Below, piece after piece: positions 57,310 through 64,000 of a stretch of DNA of 64,000 nt. The translations under genes were made by a program, and so were the position numbers. The stretch spans positions 1 through 64,000 of the forward strand of contig JBPOGA010000007.1 of the NCBI GenBank assembly GCA_051252415.1. Direction: 5' to 3'. The stretch's first letter is position 1. Each line of letters opens with the position of its first letter. The DNA comes from JBPOFY01 sp051252415 (GTDB taxonomy: Bacteria > Verrucomicrobiota > Verrucomicrobiia > Opitutales > Coraliomargaritaceae). Below the pieces are notes generated by a model. The model was given only the letters and a program-made list of their open reading frames with translations. It did not search any database and was not told the DNA's origin.

Positions 57310-58401
57310 TTAAGACAATGGGTCGGAGGATTTCCGAACGATCAGAGTGCCATGGAGAGCGATGTGGTGGGGGGGTGTTTCTGGGTGCTTAATTCGATTG
57401 ACCATCGTTTCGACGGCGAGGCGTCCCATGACTTCACAGGGCTGGTGATAGCTGGTCAGAGGCACGCTGAGGAGAGATGCGTATTTAACATCATCAAAGC
57501 CGCAGACTTTGATTTGTTGCGGAATCATCACGCCAAGGTCGAGGAGTGCACGCAGGATGACAGCGGCAGTTGTATCGTTGGCGCAGACAATTCCATCAAC
57601 TTTTGCGGCGATTAACTGTGTGGCTACTTCGCGGGGCTCTTCATGGTTGTATTCTACAGTTAGGAGGCTCCGAGCAGAGAAGCCTTTTTGGATGAGTGCC
57701 TCGCGGGTGCCTATAATGCGGTGCCCTACAGTCATTGCGGGATTTTTCGGTGATACGAAGGCGAGTTGCGTGCAGCCTTGTTCCAGTAGATGATTTGCCA
57801 TGGTGTAGCCCGCTTCGATGTTGCCGATACAGATCATATCGAAAGGCGCTTGTTGGGGCCATGGATAGATGTCGCGATCGAGTAGCACGACTTGAATCCC
57901 TTTTTCGGTGAAGCGTTCGACAATACTGAGGTTGAAGGCTTCCGGATCAGATATATTTTCAAGAGGAGCAAAAAAGACGCCGTTGACTTTCTTTTTTATG
58001 AATTGCTCGGCTTGGGAGAGGGCAATGGCTTTCCGGTCTTGTGGTCGATTCAATTCATAAGCTTGTGCTATCTGCAGCTCATGTGAGGTGGCGGTGTCTA
58101 GAATACTCTCAACGATGGGCGTAAAAATTTCGGCGTCAGCTATTTCCGGGATAAGTATGCCTGCTGACAAACCGGATAGCTCGGGGGCTAAGACTTGGGT
58201 GCCGAAACCAGCTTTGCGGTGCACTAGTTTTGCATCGCTGAGCATTTTGATCGCCTTGGCCACGGTGGGGCGGGAGGCACTGTATTGCTCGCATATCGTC
58301 TTCTCGCTGGGGAGTAGATCGCCAGGCGCGTAGCTTTGATTTCGGATCTTAGTGAGTAGGTCTTCGTAGATTTGTAGATAGATTGGTTTGGGATCGCTCA
58401 T
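57310..58401 (-). CDS. GntR-type HTH with LacI-like sugar-binding domain
   Basis: 363 residues. N-terminal winged helix of the GntR family (YLQIYEDLLTKIRNQSYAPGDLLPSEKTICEQYSASRPTVAKAIKML), then a periplasmic-binding-protein fold as in LacI/AraR (AGILIPEIADAEIF, VNGVFFAPLENI, VLLDRDIYPWPQ, VDGIVCANDTTAAVILRAL). Such regulators repress sugar genes until ligand binds. It is divergent from the PfkB kinase across an operator-like region, so it probably controls the sugar locus. Confidence 0.93.
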   Translation of the reverse strand: MSDPKPIYLQIYEDLLTKIRNQSYAPGDLLPSEKTICEQYSASRPTVAKAIKMLSDAKLVHRKAGFGTQVLAPELSGLSAGILIPEIADAEIFTPIVESILDTATSHELQIAQAYELNRPQDRKAIALSQAEQFIKKKVNGVFFAPLENISDPEAFNLSIVERFTEKGIQVVLLDRDIYPWPQQAPFDMICIGNIEAGYTMANHLLEQGCTQLAFVSPKNPAMTVGHRIIGTREALIQKGFSARSLLTVEYNHEEPREVATQLIAAKVDGIVCANDTTAAVILRALLDLGVMIPQQIKVCGFDDVKYASLLSVPLTSYHQPCEVMGRLAVETMVNRIKHPETPPHHIALHGTLIVRKSSDPLS

Positions 58402-58408
58402 AATTTAA

Positions 58409-58463
58409 ATGTAACGTAAATGTAATGCCAATTTATGTCAAATGTAATTTAATGAGTTTACAT
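58409..58463. promoter_or_regulatory. Operator-like ATGTAA repeats between regulator and kinase
   Basis: ATGTAA occurs at 58409, 58420 and 58442, spaced 11 and 22 bp, i.e. on one face of the helix. TTACAT at 58458 forms an inverted pair with the third copy (ATGTAA, 10 bp, TTACAT). Such patterns fit binding of a dimeric GntR/AraR-type protein to both divergent promoters. Confidence 0.6.
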
Positions 58464-58539
58464 ATTAAATTTTATGTGGATTCTTATATTCAGTCAGCGC
58501 CCCATTCGAATTTCCGATATGCTGACGAACTTTGTCATT

Positions 58540-59442
58540 ATGAACCCCACATTTAAAGTCGCCGGTATTGGTGAAATCCTTTGGGACGTGTTTCCTAGCC
58601 ACAAACGTGTAGGCGGCGCGCCTGCCAACTTTGCCTACCACACGCATCAACTTGGAGCTGAGAGCTGGCCAGTCAGTTGTATTGGTGTCGATCCACTGGG
58701 CGAGGAGCTTCGCGAGCACTTAAAAGAGGCTGGCGTGGACGATCGCTATGTGAAGGAAAGTGTAACTTATCTGACAGGCACTGTAGATGTGGTGCTGCGC
58801 GCGGGTAAGCCCTCCTACGATATTCACGAGAATGTTGCATGGGACCACATTCCATTCACAAAGGACCTGCAGGTAATCGCTGGTCAGCTTGATGCCGTTT
58901 GCTTTGGCTCGCTCTCGCAACGATCGCAAGAGTCGAGACAAAGCATTCATTCATTTCTTGGTGCGATGCCGGCGCATGCATTGAAGATTTTTGACGTTAA
59001 TTTGCGTCAGTCCTTTTACTCGAAGTTATTGATCCGTCGTTCACTTGAGTTAGCCAATGTATTAAAGCTCAGCGATGAAGAACTGCCAGTCTTACTCGAC
59101 ATGTTCGACTTGGAAGGCGGACCTAATGATCAACTACGACAACTACTGGACTTGTTTGATTTACGTCTAGTTGCTTACACCCGTGGCGCGAATGGTAGCT
59201 TGTTGGTCGGAGTGGATGCAGAGCATGACTTCCTCGGGCGCGAAAGCAAGGTCGTCGACACTGTGGGTGCGGGCGACTCGTTTACTGCAGCTTTGTGTAT
59301 GAGCTTATTGCGAGGCTGGCCTCTCTCAGAGGTGAATCTTTTTGCAAATGAGGTTGCGGCATTTGTCTGCTCACAAGAAGGCGCGACACCCAAGCTGCCG
59401 ACTGAATTGACTCAAGCCGAATCGCGTATCGCACACAGCTAA
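58540..59442 (+). CDS. PfkB-family sugar kinase, fructokinase-like
   Basis: 300 residues from ATG 58540, next to VAGIGEILWDVFPS; an earlier ATG at 58474 would lie inside the operator region. Ribokinase fold: GGAPANFAYHTHQLG, VDVVLRAGKPSYD, and the C-terminal signature VVDTVGAGDSFTAAL with the catalytic Asp. It phosphorylates a ketose, likely fructose, given the neighbours. It opens the sugar locus. Confidence 0.9.
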   Translation: MNPTFKVAGIGEILWDVFPSHKRVGGAPANFAYHTHQLGAESWPVSCIGVDPLGEELREHLKEAGVDDRYVKESVTYLTGTVDVVLRAGKPSYDIHENVAWDHIPFTKDLQVIAGQLDAVCFGSLSQRSQESRQSIHSFLGAMPAHALKIFDVNLRQSFYSKLLIRRSLELANVLKLSDEELPVLLDMFDLEGGPNDQLRQLLDLFDLRLVAYTRGANGSLLVGVDAEHDFLGRESKVVDTVGAGDSFTAALCMSLLRGWPLSEVNLFANEVAAFVCSQEGATPKLPTELTQAESRIAHS

Positions 59443-59527
59443 ATGTCGTTTTTTTCACGCTGCGGCATTTGCGTAATCTGCTCACCTAACTAAAATAAAA
59501 TTAATAAAAACTAACCCCAAAACTACT

Positions 59528-60487
59528 ATGAAAAAGAAATTAATAGGATTCCTTGTCTTAATATTATCACTCGTCTTCGCTGGGTGCAGCGGAAGCAAAG
59601 ATGGAGCGACCGACGCGGATGCGAAGGTCAAAATCGGCATGACCGTGCAATCACTGAGTAACCCGACCTGGGCTGGCTATTGCCAGTCGATTGAGAAGGA
59701 AGTCAAAGCTCAGGGTGGCAGCATCAACTACGTGGCCTGTGACAGTAATGTCGGCAAGCAGATCACACAAATCGAGAACTTTATCTCCAGTGGCGTCGAT
59801 GTGATCATCATCCACCCAGCGGACCCTCAAGGTGTCGAGTTCGCCTTAAAACAAGCTCGTCAGGCTGGCATCAAGGTCCTCGCTTGGGATGACAATCTTA
59901 AGAATGCTGACCTCGCTTGGTTGATCGATAATCACGAATTGGGCTACACTATCGGTGAGCACGCCGCTAACTGGATCAATGAAAAGCTTGGTGGCAATGC
60001 AGAGGTGGCCATTCTTAACTACCCACAGCTTCCAATTCTACTGGAACGCGGTAACGGCATCCGTGACGCCATCGTCAAGCTGGCTCCCAATGCAAAGATC
60101 GTCGCTGAGAGTAGCGCGATCGACACGAAAGAAGGCATTGAAAAGATGGAAACCATCTTTCAATCCAACCCAAATGTTAAAGTCGTTTGCTCTATTGGTG
60201 GAGGAGGTTCCGTAGGTGCCAACGAAGCAGCCAAGGCCGCGGCCAAAATTACCGACGACTTCGGCATCTTCGCCGCCGATGCAACTCAGCCGGAATTGTC
60301 TGCCCTTAAGAACAACGAGGGCATTCGCATGACCGTGACTGTAACCGGCACCAACACAGATATCGCTAAGGAGATCTGGGAAATGGTTACACTGCTCCAA
60401 TCAGGTGAGCCGATTGAAACTAAAGAAATTTACCGTGAATTCATCCCTGTAACGCAGGACAACGTGGATAGCTACTTAGGTAAGTAG
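59528..60487 (+). CDS. Sugar ABC transporter substrate-binding lipoprotein
   Basis: 319 residues. Lipobox FAGCSG after a hydrophobic leader (residues 1-20). Peripla_BP_4 (ribose-binding type) fold: KIGMTVQSLSNPTWAGYCQSI, NFISSGVDVIIIHPADPQGVE, IKVLAWDDNLKN, FGIFAADATQPE. It binds a sugar or sugar alcohol for the importer genes that follow after a 175-bp gap holding a dispersed repeat. Confidence 0.92.
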   Translation: MKKKLIGFLVLILSLVFAGCSGSKDGATDADAKVKIGMTVQSLSNPTWAGYCQSIEKEVKAQGGSINYVACDSNVGKQITQIENFISSGVDVIIIHPADPQGVEFALKQARQAGIKVLAWDDNLKNADLAWLIDNHELGYTIGEHAANWINEKLGGNAEVAILNYPQLPILLERGNGIRDAIVKLAPNAKIVAESSAIDTKEGIEKMETIFQSNPNVKVVCSIGGGGSVGANEAAKAAAKITDDFGIFAADATQPELSALKNNEGIRMTVTVTGTNTDIAKEIWEMVTLLQSGEPIETKEIYREFIPVTQDNVDSYLGK

Positions 60488-60510
60488 CTGTGCGAGCGTA
60501 GGGCTTCATT

Positions 60511-60616
60511 TGGAGGGGAATGCTCCGTCATTGCCGCAGGAACGCCTAGATGCTTCGAACGAACGGCGGTTGCGACACTTCGACAGGCTCAGGTCAGGAC
60601 GGAGCGCAACCCTCCA
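60511..60616. repeat. Dispersed TGGAGGG element, copy 3, inside the sugar operon
   Basis: Ends TGGAGGG / CCCTCCA and interior as in 146-226, but with a 24-bp insertion (60577-60600, starting ACTTCGACAGGCTCAGG). It lies between the substrate-binding protein gene and the ATPase gene and is transcribed if the genes form one operon. Confidence 0.85.
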
Positions 60617-60662
60617 GTTTTTATCCCCCTTCAAAAAAATATTACCTCAACCCCAAACAGAT

Positions 60663-62141
60663 ATGAATATTCTAGAGTTAAAGAATATCACTAAGAAATA
60701 CCCCGGAGTGATCGCGTTAAACGGTGTCAGCATCGAATTCGTGAAAGGGGAAGCACACGCACTTGTTGGTGAAAACGGTGCTGGTAAATCGACCTTGATC
60801 AAAAGTTGCACGGGCGCGGTGAAACCGAATTCCGGCAGCATCGTGATCGAAGGCGAAGAATTTACTTCGCTCACACCGCAGATTTCCGAAGCACACGGCA
60901 TCGGCGTCATCTACCAAGAGTTTAATCTAGTCGGCGAACTTTCCGTCGCGGAAAACATCTTCCTCGGCCGGGCCATTCGTAAAGGCCTGATCATTAATAA
61001 AAAGGCCATGGCTCGCGAAGCCGCCGCCATTTTTGAGCAGTTCAACATCGATATCGATCCAAACGAGTTGGTCAGTAATTTGACGGTCGGTTATCAGCAA
61101 CTGGTTGAGATCGCCAAGGCCTTGTCGCAAAAGGCCCGGATCTTGATCATGGACGAGCCGTCCGCGCCGCTCACATCGGCTGAAGCGGAACGCCTCTACC
61201 AAGTGGTTGAAAAACTGAAGGCCAAAGGTGTGACCGTCATCTACATCTCTCACCGCATGGAGGAAATCTTCCGGCTCTGCGATCGCATCACTGTGCTGCG
61301 TGACGGGCAAAAGATAGCCACCGTCAAGACGAGTGAGACCAATATGGACGACCTTGTGAAACTGATGGTTGGGCGTGAGTTGAAAGAGACTTATCCGCAG
61401 CGTAAGGCCTGCATCTCCGACGAGGTGCTGCTCGACGTGCAGAACCTCTCCGGCAACGGCGTGAACGACATCAGCTTTCAAATTAAAAAAGGCGAAGTGC
61501 TCGGCTTTGCCGGACTGATTGGTGCCGGACGCACGGAAACCGCAGAGCTTCTTTTTGGGGCGGCTAGAAGGACCTGCGGCACCGTGACTCTGAAAGGCAA
61601 AGAGGTTAAACCGAAGACGCCCAGAGATGCGATCGACAGTGGCATCGCGCTGGTCCCCGAGGACCGGAAGGGCAAAGGCGCCTTGATGGATATGACTATC
61701 CGTAGCAACACCAGCATCGCCATCCTGGAGCGGATTTCCAAATTCTTTACCATCGACCTGAAGGAAGAGAAGCGGCTCGCCGAGGAATACAAACAATCGA
61801 TTCGGATTAAAACACCGTCGGTCGAGCAGAAGATTAAAAACCTCAGTGGTGGTAACCAACAAAAGGTCATCATCGCACGCTGGCTCGCATCCAAACCTGA
61901 TTTGGTGATCTTCGACGAGCCTACCCGAGGTATCGACGTTGGAGCCAAGTCGGAGATCTATGCACTCGTTAATTTACTCGTCGAAGACGGCAAGTCCGTG
62001 CTGATGATTTCCTCTGAGATGGAGGAAGTTATGGGTATGTCTGACCGAATTGTTGTCCTTTGTGACGGCAAGATTTCGGGCAGCTTAGACCGTAAGGATT
62101 TTAATCAAGAAACAATCATGAATTTCGCATCTCAAAAATAG
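60663..62141 (+). CDS. Sugar ABC transporter ATPase (double-domain)
   Basis: 492 residues from ATG 60663; an upstream in-frame start lies in the dispersed repeat. Two ABC domains as in RbsA/MglA: Walker A GENGAGKSTL, ILIMDEPSAPLTSAEAERL; second half with LSGGNQQKVIIARWLA and LVIFDEPTRGIDVGAKSEIY. Walker A of the second half is degenerate (AGLIGAGRTETAELL), as is normal in this family. Energises uptake with the permease. Confidence 0.94.
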   Translation: MNILELKNITKKYPGVIALNGVSIEFVKGEAHALVGENGAGKSTLIKSCTGAVKPNSGSIVIEGEEFTSLTPQISEAHGIGVIYQEFNLVGELSVAENIFLGRAIRKGLIINKKAMAREAAAIFEQFNIDIDPNELVSNLTVGYQQLVEIAKALSQKARILIMDEPSAPLTSAEAERLYQVVEKLKAKGVTVIYISHRMEEIFRLCDRITVLRDGQKIATVKTSETNMDDLVKLMVGRELKETYPQRKACISDEVLLDVQNLSGNGVNDISFQIKKGEVLGFAGLIGAGRTETAELLFGAARRTCGTVTLKGKEVKPKTPRDAIDSGIALVPEDRKGKGALMDMTIRSNTSIAILERISKFFTIDLKEEKRLAEEYKQSIRIKTPSVEQKIKNLSGGNQQKVIIARWLASKPDLVIFDEPTRGIDVGAKSEIYALVNLLVEDGKSVLMISSEMEEVMGMSDRIVVLCDGKISGSLDRKDFNQETIMNFASQK

Positions 62142-62153
62142 GAGAACAATATT

Positions 62154-63122
62154 ATGGGACATTTAGAAAATTTAAAAGGCACGGCTAAAGCCGTCGATTT
62201 CGCAAAACAGAACGGCATCTACATCGTTTTGTTCGCACTCATCGGATTCTTCTCCTTCGCAACGGAGAATTTCCTCGTCAGTAATAACTTAATGAACGTT
62301 GCCCGCCAGGTCTCGATGCTTGGTATCGCGGCAGTCGGCTTCGCATTCGTCCTCCTACTCGGGGGCATCGACCTCTCCGTAGGCTCGGTGATTACCTTGG
62401 TCAACGTCGTCTGCGGCTGGTTTATGGTCAACGCCGGGATGAATCCCGTGCTGGCGGTCGGTATCACTCTCGCCATGGCGACTTTGATCGGATTCGCCAA
62501 CGGATGGATCATCGCGAACATTCAGATGCCGCCACTCATTGTGACTCTGGCTATGATGATCATTATCGAAGGTGTGGCCTTCCTTATCAGCAAGGGCCTG
62601 CCGATCTATGGCTTCCCAGACTCCTTTGCTGTTATCGGTCAGGGTTACCTCGGACCGATACCGATTCCAGTTATTATCATGATCGTGGTCTTGGCCATCG
62701 GCGCTTTCATCCTCAACAAGACTTACTTCGGCCGTTATTTCTATGCCGTGGGTGGCAATGAAGAAGCCGCCAAACTCTCTGGTATTAAAGTAAAGAACGT
62801 GAAGTATCTCGTGTATTCACTTTCTGGATTTTTCGCTGGCGTGGCTGGTATCGTGATTCTTTCGCGGACTAACTCCGCAACAGTCACGGCCGGAAAGATG
62901 CTTGAGCTTGAAATTCTAACAGCCTGTGTGCTCGGCGGCGTCAGTGTCACCGGTGGTGTCGGACGTATCTCCAATATCATCGCAGGTGTATTGATCCTCG
63001 GCGTGCTCAGCAACGGTATGGTGCTGATGAATGTTTCTGAGTTCACGCAAATGGTCATCAAGGGTTCTGTCCTTTTGATCGCTGTCGCCTTCGACTGCTT
63101 GCAGCACCGCAAGACTAGCTAA
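62154..63122 (+). CDS. Sugar ABC transporter permease (RbsC type)
   Basis: 322 residues with eight or more membrane helices, of the ribose/xylose permease type: LMNVARQVSMLGIAAVGFAFVLLLGGIDLSVG, YFYAVGGNEEAAKLSGIKV, and the EAA-like region ITACVLGGVSVTGGVGRI. Partner of the ATPase, 12 bp upstream. Confidence 0.94.
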   Translation: MGHLENLKGTAKAVDFAKQNGIYIVLFALIGFFSFATENFLVSNNLMNVARQVSMLGIAAVGFAFVLLLGGIDLSVGSVITLVNVVCGWFMVNAGMNPVLAVGITLAMATLIGFANGWIIANIQMPPLIVTLAMMIIIEGVAFLISKGLPIYGFPDSFAVIGQGYLGPIPIPVIIMIVVLAIGAFILNKTYFGRYFYAVGGNEEAAKLSGIKVKNVKYLVYSLSGFFAGVAGIVILSRTNSATVTAGKMLELEILTACVLGGVSVTGGVGRISNIIAGVLILGVLSNGMVLMNVSEFTQMVIKGSVLLIAVAFDCLQHRKTS

Positions 63123-63148
63123 CCCAAAAGAACCGGGAGGTAAGCACA

Positions 63149-63802
63149 ATGAATACAATAGCAATTTCCAGACTAGTTGGCAGCGATGCCGGCAAGATCG
63201 CAAAACAAGTTGCCGAGTCCTTAGGTTACGATCTCGTCGATAAATCAATCCTGCAGGGAACCCTGCAACAATATGGATTGACCCGTTTCGGCGAGCTCTA
63301 CACCTCGCCGCCCAATCTCTGGGACCTGGCGAATTCTAAGAACCTCGAAATCGTGTCGATGTTGAATGACACTATGCAAGCTTTCGCGCATCGTGGTCGC
63401 ACCGTGATATTAGCACGGGGTTGTTACGTGACGCTGAGTAAGTATGCCGATGTCCTGAATGTCCGCCTGCACGCTCCATTTGATGTTCGAGTCGAACGTG
63501 TCATGGAACGTGAAGGCTTCGTGGATCGTTCGGAAGCCGAGATACGCGTCGCTGCCGACGATAAGGCTCGGATTAAATTTGTAGAGCGTTTCTACGGCAA
63601 AAAATGGCATGACGAAAGCGACTTTGATTTGGTCATGAATACCGATCTTATCCCCCAGCAGACCGCTGAGGCGTGGATAAGCGAAGCCCTCCACATGTTA
63701 GAGGCTAAAGCATCACGAGCTGATGTCCCGCTAGCGCAGAAAACCAAAGTTGATCCGCTTTTGTTGAGCGCTATTGAGCAGGCATTGGAGCGCCGAGTTT
63801 AA
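63149..63802 (+). CDS. Cytidylate-kinase-like protein in the sugar operon
   Basis: 217 residues. Matches the cytidylate_kin2 family (PF13189): an N-terminal ISRLVGSDAGKIAKQVAESL in place of the usual P-loop, VILARGCYVTL, VRLHAPFDVRVERVMEREG, and FYGKKWHDESDFDLVMNT. The nucleotide site is weak and the substrate unknown. It begins 26 bp after the permease stop and is probably co-transcribed. Confidence 0.85.
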   Translation: MNTIAISRLVGSDAGKIAKQVAESLGYDLVDKSILQGTLQQYGLTRFGELYTSPPNLWDLANSKNLEIVSMLNDTMQAFAHRGRTVILARGCYVTLSKYADVLNVRLHAPFDVRVERVMEREGFVDRSEAEIRVAADDKARIKFVERFYGKKWHDESDFDLVMNTDLIPQQTAEAWISEALHMLEAKASRADVPLAQKTKVDPLLLSAIEQALERRV

Positions 63803-63843
63803 GCCAACTTTGAATTCAAATTCATTACTAGGTAAGATTTAGC

Positions 63844-64000
63844 ATGAAACGCCTTGAAAATAAAATTGCGATGATCACGGGTGCCGCACGCGGTATTGGT
63901 CGAACATTTGCCGAGGCCTATGTTCGGGAAGGGGCACGTGTTGCGCTGTGTGACATTGACTTGGAACGAGCTCAAGAGTCCGCACGCGAAATTGGCGAGG
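63844..64000 (+). CDS. SDR oxidoreductase, sorbitol-dehydrogenase-like, 3' cut by the window
   Basis: The first 52 residues are seen: RLENKIAMITGAARGIGRTF (NAD site TGxxxGIG), then AEAYVREGARVALCDIDLERA. The opening closely resembles polyol SDRs such as SmoS (sorbitol to fructose). The rest lies outside the window. With the kinase and importer it completes a probable hexitol route. Confidence 0.85.
   Translation, partial: MKRLENKIAMITGAARGIGRTFAEAYVREGARVALCDIDLERAQESAREIGE

Overview
The window looks like a chromosomal segment of a marine-type Verrucomicrobiota bacterium, probably class Opitutia near Coraliomargarita or Lentimonas. This is inferred from protein style: a PEP-CTERM surface protein, Verrucomicrobia-type C-terminal modules ending in FYRF, an arylsulfatase, Tat-exported FAD oxidoreductase, PKD and cytochrome c fusions, and intergenic DNA full of palindromic repeats. 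No rRNA or marker tree was available to confirm it. Most of the window is ordinary chromosome; no prophage, CRISPR array, integrase or intact transposase was seen.

Layout. 1-8.3 kb is an accessory stretch: small repeat elements, a PEP-CTERM protein, a secreted sugar-dehydrogenase/PKD/cytochrome fusion, decayed remnants of a surface-protein C-terminus, and a truncated gene ahead of a FAD oxidoreductase. 8.8-16.4 kb holds a Ski2-like DUF3516 helicase, alaS, a four-helix-bundle (23S intervening-sequence-protein type) gene and leuB. 16.6-23.2 kb holds an MbnP-diheme peroxidase fusion, a YHYH-sulfatase fusion, a sterol-desaturase-like oxygenase and a small membrane protein. 23.5-35.7 kb is housekeeping: pyrC, LMW phosphatase, purD, mpl, tRNA-Phe, metF/metX/metW, engB, a lytic transglycosylase and ispA. 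35.7-46.3 kb is mainly envelope functions (DUF4013, YdbH-like, LEA-type lipoprotein, UbiA-like, LolA-like, GspF) plus a DinG/XPD-type helicase. 46.4-49.7 kb has rpmG, apbC/mrp and small unknowns. 50.0-52.2 kb is an ECF sigma operon with two exported proteins and an anti-sigma factor. 52.2-57.3 kb has a long nested palindrome, DUF1456, a TerB-DnaJ protein, two tandem paralogous outer-membrane-type proteins and a truncated flavoprotein. 57.3-64.0 kb is a polyol/sugar locus: GntR-LacI type regulator, PfkB kinase, sugar ABC importer, cytidylate-kinase-like gene and the start of a sorbitol-dehydrogenase-like SDR.

How genes work together. metX-metW with divergent metF make methionine. The sugar locus is best read as uptake of a hexitol, oxidation to a ketose (SDR) and phosphorylation (PfkB kinase). 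The ECF operon probably senses envelope or metal stress. The MbnP-diheme fusion next to a YHYH protein suggests extracytoplasmic copper or redox chemistry.

The most unusual signal is a 7-bp repeat (TTCGATG and variants, reverse GAACATC) found as five short arrays. Two arrays sit in inverted orientation tightly around the four-helix-bundle gene. Another inverted pair flanks an empty 61-bp spacer between pyrC and the phosphatase gene. A fifth array is read in frame inside alaS. This has the form of a small mobile cassette with filled, empty and solo-arm states.
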